Of a stretch of 64,000 nt of DNA, positions 38,017-46,514 are shown piece by piece. Below the pieces are notes generated by a model. The model was not told where the DNA came from, did no database searches, and saw only the letters and a program-made list of their open reading frames with translations. The stretch covers positions 248,001 through 312,000 of the forward strand of contig NZ_CP157428.1 of assembly GCF_041021895.1 (NCBI RefSeq), read 5' to 3'. The stretch's first letter is position 1. Every line of letters starts with the position of its first letter. The DNA comes from Acinetobacter sp. XH1741. GTDB lineage: Bacteria; Pseudomonadota; Gammaproteobacteria; Pseudomonadales; Moraxellaceae. Position numbers and translations under genes: made by a program.

Positions 38017-38041
38017 AAAAAGGCCTAAAGCTAGGCCTTTC
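38017..38041. terminator. Terminator of the AhpD-like gene
   Basis: AAAAGGCCTA / TAGGCCTTTC stem in the convergent gap to the TetR gene. Confidence 0.75.
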
Positions 38042-38045
38042 CCCA

Positions 38046-38597
38046 TCAAACCCTTTTCAAAAAATACTCAAGCAAGGCATCTCTTTCCCTTTCATCATCT
38101 GAACTTAATAGCTCCATAATTGCGCCATCAATCATAAAAACAAATATCTCCGCTTCTGCATATGAAACCGTTTTTTTGGTTTCCGACAGCAGGCAGAAAA
38201 TTTCATTTTTAAGCCATCGTCTATAGCGAATTGCGGTTTGATAAGCCGTGGGGTAAATCGATTTAATTTCAAAAACTGCTTTAAACAGTAAGTAATACGG
38301 GCTTTTTATGTCGGCATGTAACAGGTAAATTTGCCTGAGTTTGTGTGTCAAAGTGAGGTATTGGGTCGTTTCTATCTCCACTCTGACCTTTTCCATTAAC
38401 ACGTCTTTTTGAAAAGTCAGGCACATTTGAATGAGTCTTTCTTTTGAGTGAAAGTAGTTATAAAAGGTGCCTTTGGTCATTTGAGAGTTAGCAATAATCA
38501 GGTCTACCCCTGTCTTGTTAAAGCCATGTTGGTTAAATAAATCTGTTGCCGTATGAATAACGTGTAATGCTCTACGTGAAGCGTCTAAATTTTTCAT
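38046..38597 (-). CDS. TetR/AcrR family regulator
   Basis: 183 residues; N-terminal helix-turn-helix (residues about 8-52: AATDLFNQHGFNKTGVDLIIANSQMTKGTFYNYFHSKERL) and an all-helical ligand domain. Its ATG overlaps the TGA that ends an in-frame open stretch coming from the small ORF at 38771-38863. No obvious divergent target; the adjacent small ORF and RNA could be part of its transcript. Confidence 0.87.
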   Translation of the reverse strand: MKNLDASRRALHVIHTATDLFNQHGFNKTGVDLIIANSQMTKGTFYNYFHSKERLIQMCLTFQKDVLMEKVRVEIETTQYLTLTHKLRQIYLLHADIKSPYYLLFKAVFEIKSIYPTAYQTAIRYRRWLKNEIFCLLSETKKTVSYAEAEIFVFMIDGAIMELLSSDDERERDALLEYFLKRV

Positions 38598-38770
38598 GTA
38601 TACCGTTTAAAATAATTTTTTGTTGTAAATAAAAGAGATAGAAATGCCGTCGCTCTTAAATTGAGCGCTAAATACAGGCGTGCAAAAGCCGCACAAAAAT
38701 GGTGTGCTCGCCTATCTCGGGTTTTATTGTTGCTATGATTTTTTAGTCGTAATGACCTATGGCTTAAAAC

Positions 38771-38863
38771 CTAGAGTCGGTTAAACCGTTTTAAAGACCA
38801 GTTGGGTATAGATGTAAAAATTTTGGCAAAGGTTGCCAATGAAAGAGATGAAATAGTACGCAT
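38771..38863 (-). CDS. 30-residue small ORF under the C4-like RNA
   Basis: ATG at 38863 with AGGAG at optimal distance (nine bases) and stop TAG at 38771. Translation: MRTISSLSLATFAKIFTSIP..., a basic amphipathic peptide of 30 residues ending in KRFNRL. After the TAG the same frame remains open for 58 more codons and ends in a TGA that overlaps the TetR start. I have a memory of similar short ORFs repeated in Acinetobacter genomes. By analogy with the P1 c4-icd operon, translation is expected to be repressed by the RNA upstream. Confidence 0.55.
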   Translation of the reverse strand: MRTISSLSLATFAKIFTSIPNWSLKRFNRL

Positions 38864-38916
38864 AACGGCGAACTCCTTTTGATTTAGAAGAGTCTTACCA
38901 ATTACTGTCAAATAAA

Positions 38917-39092
38917 GGTGGCAAGACTAGAAGGGTTGACAGACTGGTACAAAAGGAAACCAGCGCACGCAAGCGTGCCCCTCCTAGCCTCACCATAAAG
39001 GCGTGACTTAGGAGAACGCACAAAACGAGATTACGTTGTTGTGCGCCTTTTGTTCCAGCTCTGTCAAAAGCTAACTGGCAATGTAGGCCAGC
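38917..39092 (-). ncRNA. C4-like antisense RNA, copy 1
   Basis: Promoter TTGACA (39122-39127), 17-base spacer and TATCCT (39099-39104); transcription would begin near 39092. The RNA body has several hairpins, including GCACGC/GCGTGC (38965-38978) and a CTGG/CCAG stem whose 12-base loop contains UCCUUUUG. That octamer is fully complementary to CAAAAGGA at the small-ORF ribosome binding site. Shared blocks with copy 2 (CAGTCTG, AACC, GCCACC end) mark the family. Confidence 0.6.
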
Positions 39093-39098
39093 ACGCAA

Positions 39099-39127
39099 AG
39101 GATAATCCGCACGTTTTTGAGTGTCAA
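39099..39127 (-). promoter_or_regulatory. Sigma-70 promoter of C4-like RNA copy 1
   Basis: TTGACA, 17 bases, TATCCT on the minus strand. Perfect -35. Confidence 0.7.
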
Positions 39128-39239
39128 TGTAAGGTTGAATAGAAATTAGTTAAATAATTATTGTTGTTTATTCAATTAGATATTTAAGCTAAAAAGACCT
39201 TCAACTTAAATTTAACGATTTCATCATAATAGTAAAATT

Positions 39240-39331
39240 GGTGGCAGAACGAAAAGAGGTTAGCAGACTGGGCATACAGAACCAGCACACCTGAAGGTGT
39301 CCTCTTATCACTCTACCGTAGAATGGTTTGC
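39240..39331 (-). ncRNA. C4-like antisense RNA, copy 2
   Basis: Promoter TTGACA (39361-39366), 17 bases, TATTCT (39338-39343); start near 39331. Hairpin ACACCT/AGGTGT (39287-39300) replaces GCACGC/GCGTGC of copy 1 with all pairs kept, i.e. covariation. The loop between CTGG and CCAG is UUCUGUAUGC, unlike copy 1, so a different target is implied. No small ORF follows it. Confidence 0.55.
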
Positions 39332-39337
39332 AGGCAA

Positions 39338-39366
39338 AGAATAGTTCTCAAGTTTTTAAGTGTCAA
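39338..39366 (-). promoter_or_regulatory. Sigma-70 promoter of C4-like RNA copy 2
   Basis: TTGACA, 17 bases, TATTCT on the minus strand. Confidence 0.7.
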
Positions 39367-39552
39367 TGTACATATATTATTAATTTATAAAATATTTTTA
39401 TTTATATCAGCTCATTTTCTCATTGTTAATTTATTATTCATTTTCAAAAATGCTTAAATGAACTGATTGATCACGCTATAAATAAAAGCTACAGTAAATA
39501 AAGTTTGAATTTTATAACTTTAAATAAATTGATAACGCATGCAGGCAAAGAC

Positions 39553-40455
39553 ATGGAAACCATACATGATTTTTATCAACGCTTTTCTTTAACGAGAGGT
39601 AGCGACTACTCGGTTCCATCAACTTCGTTTGGACATTTTAACGTGTTCCAACGCGATGCCTGCTCGTTTCTGACGCCTTATAGCCGCCGCGATTATTATA
39701 AAATTTCACTGGTTTTAGGCACTGGCGAACTTCATTACGCCAACCGCTGGATACGTGTAGACCGCCCTGCTTTACTGTTTTCAAATCCGTTAGTGCCCTA
39801 TGCATGGGAAATTAATTCGCCTGAACAGGCAGGCTGGTTTTGTCTATTTACCGAAGAGTTTGTAAACCAAGAATCGCGACAAAGCTTTTTAAAAGACTCA
39901 CCGCTGTTTAAAGTTGACGGCGACCCGCTATATTTTTTAAATGACCAGCAAGTTGAAGAAATTTCATTTATTTACAAAAAGATGATGACTGAAATAAATT
40001 CAGACTACATTCATAAATACAACGTTTTAAGAAACTATTTGCACCTGATTGTGCATGAAGCCATGAAAATGCAACCGACCCAACAGTTTGAAAAACATAG
40101 TAATGCTGCGGTTCGGATTTGCCATTTATTCTTTGAGTTATTAGAGCGCCAGTTCCCCATCGACTCGCCTCATTTTCAGCTTAAACTCAAAACTGCAAAT
40201 GACTATGCCTATGGACTGTCGGTACATGTGAACCATTTAAACCGCGCTGTAAAAGAAGCCACAGGCAAAACCACCTCTGAACATATTAGCTCGCGCATTA
40301 CGCAAGAAGCCAAAGCGCTGCTACAACACACCAGTTGGAATATTTCCGAAATTGCCTATAGCTTAGGCTTTGAATATTCAGCGTATTTCACCAACTTCTT
40401 TAAGAAAAATACAGGTTTTTCGCCTAAAAAATTCCGCGAAGACTGTGTGGCCTAA
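39553..40455 (+). CDS. AraC family transcriptional regulator
   Basis: 300 residues from ATG at 39553 (METIHDFYQRFSL); the frame is open to a TTG at 39505. N-terminal cupin-type sensing domain, and a C-terminal HTH_18 with HLNRAVKEATGKTTSEHISSR and NISEIAYSLGFEYSAYFTNFFKKNTGFSPKKFRE. Lies 112 bases upstream of, and in the same direction as, the aldo-keto reductase, which is the likeliest target. Confidence 0.88.
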   Translation: METIHDFYQRFSLTRGSDYSVPSTSFGHFNVFQRDACSFLTPYSRRDYYKISLVLGTGELHYANRWIRVDRPALLFSNPLVPYAWEINSPEQAGWFCLFTEEFVNQESRQSFLKDSPLFKVDGDPLYFLNDQQVEEISFIYKKMMTEINSDYIHKYNVLRNYLHLIVHEAMKMQPTQQFEKHSNAAVRICHLFFELLERQFPIDSPHFQLKLKTANDYAYGLSVHVNHLNRAVKEATGKTTSEHISSRITQEAKALLQHTSWNISEIAYSLGFEYSAYFTNFFKKNTGFSPKKFREDCVA

Positions 40456-40566
40456 AAACAGATTGTTTGAATTTTATAATTATTGGTTTGAATGTTATAC
40501 GTCAGTTTGAGCCAAAGCATTTTATAGTTTTTCTACTCAAGTGATTTTGCAAAAAGAGTGTGAAAA

Positions 40567-41568
40567 ATGAAATATAGAACTTTAGGACAAACAGGCGAAA
40601 AAGTATCAGCACTTGGTTTAGGTTGCATGGGAATGAGCTTTGCCTATGGTGCCTCAGACGACACACAAAGCATTGCCACTCTAGAAAAGGCATTAGACCT
40701 CGGCATTAACTTTTGGGACACTGCCGACATGTACGGCAACGGCGCAAACGAAGTTTTGCTCTCAAAAGTTTTAGAGAAAAACCGCGACAAAGTGTTCTTG
40801 GCGACCAAATTTGGCTTCCGTTATAAAGAAGACAACCTTAACCCGCAAAACTCTTTAGAGTCTTATATCGACGGCTCACCTGAGTGGATTAAAGTCGCGG
40901 TCGAAAACAGTTTAAGACGCTTAAATACAGACGTGATCGATTTGTATTATGCGCACCGCATAGACCCAAGCGTGCCAGTTGAAGATACTATTGGCGCAAT
41001 GGCTGATTTGGTCAAACAAGGTAAAGTGCGTTATTTAGGGCTGAGTGAAGCGTCGGCTGAAACTATTCGTAAAGCACATGCGATTCACCCGATTGCAGCA
41101 GTTCAGCATGAATACTCGTTACTTACTCGTGAGTTTGAGCAAACCCATTTACAAACCATTCGCGAGTTAGGCATTAGCCTTGTGCCGTATTCACCACTTT
41201 CACGTGGTTTAATCACCAATACGCTTGATGTAGGCAGCCTAGACGAAAACGATTTCCGTCGTCAGTTACCACGTTATCAAGGCGATAACTGGAAAAATAA
41301 CCAAAGCTTGGCGCAAGCATTTAGCGACTTTGCCCAAAGCAAAAATGCGACAGCAGCTCAACTGGCTTTGGCTTGGATTTTGGCGCAAGGTGACGACATT
41401 ATTCCAATTCCGGGTACACGTAAAATCGAGCGTCTTGTAGAAAATGCAGGTGCTGTAGACATTGATTTAACAGCGGCAGATTTAGCAGAAATCGACGCGA
41501 TTATTGCGCGATACCCAAACATGGGCGCACGCTATAACGCTCAGCAATTTGCTGCGGTAAACCACTAA
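40567..41568 (+). CDS. Aldo/keto reductase
   Basis: 333 residues of the AKR13-like type. Catalytic tetrad D51 and Y56 (FWDTADMYG), K81 (ATKFG) and H130 (YYAHRID); NADPH-binding [17 protein letters not shown] near the C-terminus. Reduces aldehydes or ketones in the cytoplasm with NADPH. RBS AAAGAGTG upstream. Confidence 0.92.
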   Translation: MKYRTLGQTGEKVSALGLGCMGMSFAYGASDDTQSIATLEKALDLGINFWDTADMYGNGANEVLLSKVLEKNRDKVFLATKFGFRYKEDNLNPQNSLESYIDGSPEWIKVAVENSLRRLNTDVIDLYYAHRIDPSVPVEDTIGAMADLVKQGKVRYLGLSEASAETIRKAHAIHPIAAVQHEYSLLTREFEQTHLQTIRELGISLVPYSPLSRGLITNTLDVGSLDENDFRRQLPRYQGDNWKNNQSLAQAFSDFAQSKNATAAQLALAWILAQGDDIIPIPGTRKIERLVENAGAVDIDLTAADLAEIDAIIARYPNMGARYNAQQFAAVNH

Positions 41569-41578
41569 AATATAAGCC

Positions 41579-41612
41579 ATAAAAAAGTCCAACTCAGTGT
41601 CGGACTTTTTTA
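41579..41612. terminator. Bidirectional terminator after the aldo/keto reductase gene
   Basis: AAAAAAGTCCAACTCAG... with GTCC/GGAC stem and flanking A/T runs; closes convergent genes. Confidence 0.75.
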
Positions 41613-41613
41613 T

Positions 41614-42009
41614 TTAGTTTTTGCTATATGTGCCTTGCTGACGTCCGCCCTGCCAGATCGCATCTAATGATTTATCTGAAATCGTTAAGCTTTCAGGGAA
41701 AATACTTAAATCCTTTTTAAATTTAGCCTCTGGTTTTAAACCAATACAGTCACCATTTTTCCACCATGTGCCTTCGGCATATTGGTCTAATGAACCCACT
41801 GCAAGCATCCATTTAAACTTGCCGTCTGGCTGAAGTAAAAGTTCCGAACCAACTTCCATCACACCATGTAAATAATAGTGCCCACTCAACGCCTCATCGG
41901 CTTTTTGAAATTTCACTTCTTTACATGTTGTATTTGCCACATCTGCATAAACCTGAGCAGAGAAAATAGCTGTAGAAACAAGCAGTAAACGTGCGAATCT
42001 GTTTTTCAT
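41614..42009 (-). CDS. Secreted protein of unknown function
   Basis: 131 residues with a signal peptide of about 22 residues (LLLVSTAIFSAQVYA). Contains two Cys that could form a disulfide and beta-strand-like repeats (GSELLLQPDGKFKWMLAVGSLDQYAEGTWWKNGD). This pattern suggests a small beta-barrel in the periplasm, but the family was not recognised. Downstream in the same direction as two further envelope genes. Confidence 0.65.
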   Translation of the reverse strand: MKNRFARLLLVSTAIFSAQVYADVANTTCKEVKFQKADEALSGHYYLHGVMEVGSELLLQPDGKFKWMLAVGSLDQYAEGTWWKNGDCIGLKPEAKFKKDLSIFPESLTISDKSLDAIWQGGRQQGTYSKN

Positions 42010-42086
42010 TATTTAGTTCCTAAAAAATTAATCTTATGATTTTTCGCTACTCATATTTTTGAATTTATTCCAGTTTGTACATGCAG

Positions 42087-42284
42087 CTATCCCATATATG
42101 AATAGAGCAAACCAGCTATACCAATACATAATAGAATGATAAAGGTTATATTTTCTGTCTCAGACTTATTTTTACGCTTTTTACCGTATAGCCCAACAAT
42201 TACTGCAATTATAATTACTAAGATACTGACGAGCATTACAATGCCCATCATAATTCCATGGCCAATATTTGCCGAACTTAACAT
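42087..42284 (-). CDS. Small inner-membrane protein
   Basis: 65 residues with two transmembrane segments (about residues 10-32 and 46-63) and a basic Lys-rich loop between. Unknown function. Forty-three bases separate it from the gene upstream. Confidence 0.6.
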   Translation of the reverse strand: MLSSANIGHGIMMGIVMLVSILVIIIAVIVGLYGKKRKNKSETENITFIILLCIGIAGLLYSYMG

Positions 42285-42327
42285 TCAAATTTCCTTTTAA
42301 ATCTTAAAAATAAAACTAAGGAATTTA

Positions 42328-43071
42328 TTATTTTCCAGACTCAACTTTTAAATAAGTTCCATCTGCATAAACGTTATGCCCAAAGCCACAGCCCGAGTTG
42401 CCCTCGTTTTGTTTAACTTGAATAAAGTTTCCTAATTTCGCACTCGTTTTAAAATCGAGCTGAATACGGCAGTCTTCGTCTTTATAAATGGTTTGTTTGG
42501 CATTGGTCGGCATTTTGGTGTCGAACTGCCCCATGTTCGGGCCATAAATTAAGCTTCTAAGGCCCATATAAACACCCGAATAGCCAATGGCATACTGGCC
42601 CTGCTTACGACTTACCGTAATGTGATCCCACTCACCAAAACCTGAGTAACGCACATACTCACCCGACAGGTCATTTGATGCTTTAGGCGCAGGTAACTGC
42701 TGAAGGTTAAACAGGCTCGACTTTGATTTTTCATCGAGCATAAACCAAGCTCTCGCCCAAAGTGGCTGACCCAGTTTGGCATAGGCTAAGCCCACATTAT
42801 TGTTGGCAACTTCAACATCACGATCGGTAAATTTAACTGTGGTTTCATCTTCATTGGCTTTACAAAAGGCAGTCCAAGAGGCTTGGCTTTGGAAGTTTTC
42901 GAGCGCTTTTTTATATTGTTTTTGGTCGTAGTTTTTCTTACCTAAGCTCGCGTATTTCTTCACTTTATTACAGCCTTGTTGTAATTCTTGTTCAAAAGAA
43001 AGCTCTGCATGCGTGACCGCAAAAGTCGAAAGTGTAAGAACCGCGCAACCTGAAATAATAGATTTAATCAT
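42328..43071 (-). CDS. Secreted Sel1/TPR-like protein of unknown function
   Basis: 247 residues. Signal peptide of about 22 residues ending THA. Residues 30-110 contain TPR-like helices (NYDQKQYKKALENFQSQASWTAFC and NNNVGLAYAKLGQPLWARAWF); the C-terminal half is beta-rich with four Cys. Probably periplasmic. No family name recognised. Transcribed with the two small genes that follow it on the minus strand. Confidence 0.6.
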   Translation of the reverse strand: MIKSIISGCAVLTLSTFAVTHAELSFEQELQQGCNKVKKYASLGKKNYDQKQYKKALENFQSQASWTAFCKANEDETTVKFTDRDVEVANNNVGLAYAKLGQPLWARAWFMLDEKSKSSLFNLQQLPAPKASNDLSGEYVRYSGFGEWDHITVSRKQGQYAIGYSGVYMGLRSLIYGPNMGQFDTKMPTNAKQTIYKDEDCRIQLDFKTSAKLGNFIQVKQNEGNSGCGFGHNVYADGTYLKVESGK

Positions 43072-43301
43072 TTCTAAAATTCTTTAATAATTAACTAATT
43101 ATATAATATGAGTAAGTTTTATAAATCACAATTATTTGAAACAAAAGTCCCTTACAATGCTTTTAGTCTTAAATAAAAATTTATTAAATCAATTCAATAT
43201 AAATCGTTGAAAATACCAAGCGGTAATTGGTTATTTTTGTTGAATATTCATCCAAAAAATATTGTAGACTTCATGCGTAAAACTTAGGAAGAATTATAAG
43301 A

Positions 43302-43472
43302 GTGAATAATCTAGTTATTGGAACCCTATTTGCACTGTGTGCAGCAGCTTTAAATGCATCTATTGGTGTCATTAGTAAATTACTCATGCATAGTGGTTTA
43401 AACCCACAAGATATTGCCTTTTTAAAAACCATTATTGCCTTTTTCTTTTTAAGTGTTTTTTTATTTAAAGTA
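43302..43472 (+). pseudogene. 5' fragment of IS-interrupted EamA/DMT transporter
   Basis: GTG start at 43302 after AGGAAG, 57 codons before the IS (LVIGTLFALCAAALNASIG, two hydrophobic segments). With the IS and one GTA removed the reading frame continues (LFKV-PVSQ) into the fragment at 44750-45463. Broken protein stops at the TGA (43473-43475) of the IS end. In intact form about 292 residues. Confidence 0.85.
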
Positions 43473-43514
43473 TGATATGTGCTGAATTAGCAGGAGACTT
43501 TCACTTGGGATATG

Positions 43515-44369
43515 CTAGGCAGCTAACCGATAAAAGTTCTCTGCTATTTGATTTGGCGTTTTAAAATCCAAACTCTTTTGAATTCTTCGCTGATTATAAA
43601 ATAACACAATGTATTTTGTAATATCTGCTTTAGCTTCATCTCTGGTTTTATAGTTGCAATGATGCACTAATTCATTCTTGAGTATGCCCCAGAAACTTTC
43701 AATCGGTGCATTATCGTAACAGTCCCCACGTTTGCTCATTGAACCTTGAAAATCACATTTTTCCAGTATCTTTCGATATTCATGGCTGCAATATTGGCTG
43801 CCTCTGTCCGAATGAATAATTAAGCCTTTCGTTGGTTTTTGATTACGAATCGCCATAGTCAGTGCATTGCAAACAAGTTGTGCGGTCATACGCTCATTTA
43901 AGCTATAGCCAACCACTTGTTTCGTGTACAGGTCTTTTACTGCTGCCAAGTATAACCAACCTTCAGCAGTCCAAATGTATGTAATATCGCTTGACCATGC
44001 AAGATTGGGCTTAGTCATTGAAAACTGTTGCTCTAGTAAATTTGCGTAGATCGCTCGATTATGATCACTCTTCGTAGTTCTTTTGAAACGCTTATGACGC
44101 TTACAATACAGCTGGTTGAGCTTTTTTATTTGACGTACAGCATACGTACTGATTTTGATACCTTGCGCTTGTAAATGCTTAGTTAATCGAATATAGCCAT
44201 AGCTTTGTTTAGTTTCCTCATGAGCTATTTTGACCAAAATTGTCTGTTGATTTCGCTGAACCAATCTTTTATTCATGCCTCGTTTTAGCCAATCATAAAA
44301 TCGTGACACTGAAACGTGAAGTAATCTAGCCATAAAGCTAATCGGGAATAAATATCTTTGCTGTTTCAT
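43515..44369 (-). CDS. IS3-family transposase OrfB
   Basis: 284 residues. The DDE catalytic triad: WSSDITYIWT, IIHSDRGSQYCS and ESFWGILKNE. N-terminal HTH_21 region YGYIRLTKHLQAQGIKIS. Reads in the -1 frame relative to OrfA and is open upstream of its ATG as far as the slippery site at 44414-44420, so an OrfAB fusion is the likely transposase. Frame intact. Confidence 0.9.
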   Translation of the reverse strand: MKQQRYLFPISFMARLLHVSVSRFYDWLKRGMNKRLVQRNQQTILVKIAHEETKQSYGYIRLTKHLQAQGIKISTYAVRQIKKLNQLYCKRHKRFKRTTKSDHNRAIYANLLEQQFSMTKPNLAWSSDITYIWTAEGWLYLAAVKDLYTKQVVGYSLNERMTAQLVCNALTMAIRNQKPTKGLIIHSDRGSQYCSHEYRKILEKCDFQGSMSKRGDCYDNAPIESFWGILKNELVHHCNYKTRDEAKADITKYIVLFYNQRRIQKSLDFKTPNQIAENFYRLAA

Positions 44370-44380
44370 ATAGGCGTACC

Positions 44381-44680
44381 TTACTGACTTTCTTTCGCAA
44401 AGTACGCTGCTGCCTTTTTTAGAAATTCACGTTCCATTTCAGCTGTTTTGAGCTGTTGTTTGAGCTTTTTATTTTCTTCGAGTAAGGCATTTAGATCAGG
44501 TGAATATTGTTTAGTGCCTGCTAAGGTGCCAGTCTTTGCTTTATTATTCCAATTTGAAAGAGTTTGCATTGAAATGCCAAGTTGTCTGGCTGTTTCCGAT
44601 ACATTGCCTTGATTGGCTTCAATCAATTTTATTGCTTCAACTTTAAATTCTGCGGTGTAAGTCTTCTGTTTCTTGCTCAT
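44381..44680 (-). CDS. IS3-family transposase OrfA
   Basis: 99 residues with HTH_Tnp_1 (TYTAEFKVEAIKLIEANQGNVSETARQLGISMQTLSNW) and a C-terminal zipper (LLEENKKLKQQLKTAEMEREFLKKA). Binds the ends of the element and is joined to OrfB by -1 frameshifting at A AAA AAG near its 3' end. Confidence 0.9.
   Translation of the reverse strand: MSKKQKTYTAEFKVEAIKLIEANQGNVSETARQLGISMQTLSNWNNKAKTGTLAGTKQYSPDLNALLEENKKLKQQLKTAEMEREFLKKAAAYFAKESQ
44414..44420 (-). promoter_or_regulatory. -1 frameshift site (A AAA AAG)
   Basis: The heptamer sits in the orfA frame as CTA AAA AAG; the -1 frame stays open from there into orfB. Confidence 0.8.
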
Positions 44681-44749
44681 GGTAAACTCCTGATGAGTGT
44701 CTATAGTTTACCAAGTTAAAACCTCCTGTTTTCTCAGCACACATCAGTA

Positions 44750-45463
44750 CCTGTCAGCCAAAAGATTGCGTACATTAGCAGCACGCCAAGTAAGCTCAGC
44801 GTTTTTACTCAAATTGCCATCTGTGCTTTTTTAGGGATTTTCTCTTTATTCTTTTTTGAAACCATAGCCTACAATCACGGTGCTGCAGCCAATGTCGTTG
44901 TAGTACTCATGGCTTCGGCTGCTATTTCTGCCCTATTTTTTGGTAGGTTTATTTTAAAAGAGAGTATCTATATTCACTCTCTTATTGGAACATTATTGGC
45001 AGTTGCTGGTATTAGTATCATTTCGTGGAAAGGTGAAAATAGTTTATTAATGCTGATCAATGCCTCAATTGCAGGTACAGGCTATGGTCTATTTTCGGTT
45101 TTAGTTAAAAAATTTAGGCTAAATGGCGGGCTATTTCTCACCAAATATTTATTACTTTTTGGTAGTGTTTATCTTGCCGTTCCATTTTTAATAAATTTGC
45201 ATAGCATTAATTTTAATACTGATATTGTTTTAGGTTTGATTGGTTTAGCTGTGCTGCCAACCATACTCGGTTTTTTCTGCACCACAAAAGCGTTGTCTTA
45301 TATGAGTGCCGCAAAAGTACAAGTGACCGAGCTTTCTGAACCCATTTTTGCAGCGCTTATGGCATGGGTTTTCATTCATGAACAGCCGACTTTATCGTTT
45401 CTATACGGCGCAATCTTCATTATTGCTGGCATCTTTTTAATGAACAAAGCACCAAAATCATAA
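44750..45463 (+). pseudogene. 3' fragment of IS-interrupted EamA/DMT transporter
   Basis: Continues the frame of 43302-43472 from PVSQKIAYISSTPS; about 238 codons with seven or eight hydrophobic segments and the EamA pair signature ALSYMSAAKVQVTELSEPIFAALMAW. An internal ATG at 44909 heads a 184-residue open frame that could be translated only if a promoter lies within the IS or fragment. Not likely functional. Confidence 0.85.
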
Positions 45464-45464
45464 T

Positions 45465-46376
45465 TTAATTTATTTCATTTGCATGGTGACAAGCCACTTG
45501 CACCACACTGGCAAAGTTAATCGCCATTTGTGAAGGGTTATGTTTTTTATAAGCAAGCCCTAAGCCCACCGTAGGTACAGGTGCTTTCAAAGAACGATAA
45601 GCCACACCTTGTATTTGCAATTGTTTGGTCGACTCTGGCACCAAAGACACCCCTAAATTTGCAGACACCAACGATAAAATCGACACAATTTGCGGTGCGT
45701 TTTGTCCAATTTTGGGTTCAAAACCTCGCTCATGACAGGCTTGTTTAATTGCATCAAAAAGCCCTGCGCTAATGGAAGGTGGCGAGACAATAAAATCAAG
45801 CTCTCGTAGTGCCGTTAAGTCAATTTCTTGCGATGAATCATCCAGACTCAAAGACTCGGAAGGCAAAGCAGCAATGAGTGGTTCTGCTAATAATTCTTGA
45901 ATAATTAAACTGTCGGGAATGTTGCGAGGCGAACGAATAATGGCAACATCTAAACGGTCTTCAAGTAATAGGTCAATAAGCAGTAAGGTATTGGCTTCTT
46001 CTAGTTTTAAATCCACTTTAGGATATTGCTGCTGAAAATAGCGAACACATTTAGGAATTAAAGGGTTCAACATTGAAGTGCCTGTAAAACCTAATCGTAA
46101 TTGGCCCACTTCGCCATTTGCGACTTGTTTGACAAGGTTCGCTGCATCTTCTACACGCTGCTGTACAGGCTGTATCGCATTTAAAAAGGCAAGCCCAGCT
46201 TCAGTTAGCTCCACTCCATGCGGTGAACGAATAAATAACTCTGCACCTAATTCTTCTTCTAAGTCGCGTATTTGCATACTTAAAGGAGGCTGACTCATGT
46301 TTAAACGATGCGCAGCTCTGGTAAAGTTTTTTTCTTCTGCTACCGCTAAAAAGTAGCGTATATGTCTTAGTTCCAT
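45465..46376 (-). CDS. LysR family regulator
   Basis: 303 residues: winged helix FLAVAEEKNFTRAAHRLNMSQPPLSMQIRDLEEELGAELFIR, then a periplasmic-binding-protein-type effector domain with GQLRLGFTG. Of the BenM/CatM-like type that respond to aromatic acids. Divergent from an MFS transporter, 60 bp or more away, which is the likely target. Confidence 0.9.
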   Translation of the reverse strand: MELRHIRYFLAVAEEKNFTRAAHRLNMSQPPLSMQIRDLEEELGAELFIRSPHGVELTEAGLAFLNAIQPVQQRVEDAANLVKQVANGEVGQLRLGFTGTSMLNPLIPKCVRYFQQQYPKVDLKLEEANTLLLIDLLLEDRLDVAIIRSPRNIPDSLIIQELLAEPLIAALPSESLSLDDSSQEIDLTALRELDFIVSPPSISAGLFDAIKQACHERGFEPKIGQNAPQIVSILSLVSANLGVSLVPESTKQLQIQGVAYRSLKAPVPTVGLGLAYKKHNPSQMAINFASVVQVACHHANEIN

Positions 46377-46514
46377 TGCTATATATAAAACATATCATGA
46401 CCTATTGTTAAATATATTAGAAAAATACCATCCAAATTGCTAATTTTAATTCATCGAATTTTGTCGATGCAGACTGCCCAAAGCACTGCTACTTTTTTCT
46501 GTCATGGTTATGAT

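Larger units (their letters stand above)
38598..39552. other. 955-base region with two C4-like RNA genes and a small ORF
   Basis: No conventional gene. Both RNA copies (38917-39127 and 39240-39366) read leftwards from TTGACA promoters, and a 30-codon ORF follows copy 1. The rest, about 39370-39552, is very AT-rich and holds the promoter of the AraC-type gene. Confidence 0.6.
43473..44746 (-). mobile_element. IS3-family insertion sequence in the DMT transporter
   Basis: 1274 bp with imperfect inverted ends (TGATATGTGCTGA and TGATGTGTGCTGA, then GCAGGAG/ACAGGAG) and the direct repeat GTA on both sides (43470-43472 and 44747-44749). Two transposase frames with an A AAA AAG slippery site. Different from the IS at 28 kb. 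Insertion is opposite to the target gene. Confidence 0.88.

Noticed and set aside
38895..39098. 67-residue minus-strand ORF
   Set aside because: Coincides with the C4-like RNA; the sequence is explained by hairpins and there is no ribosome site.
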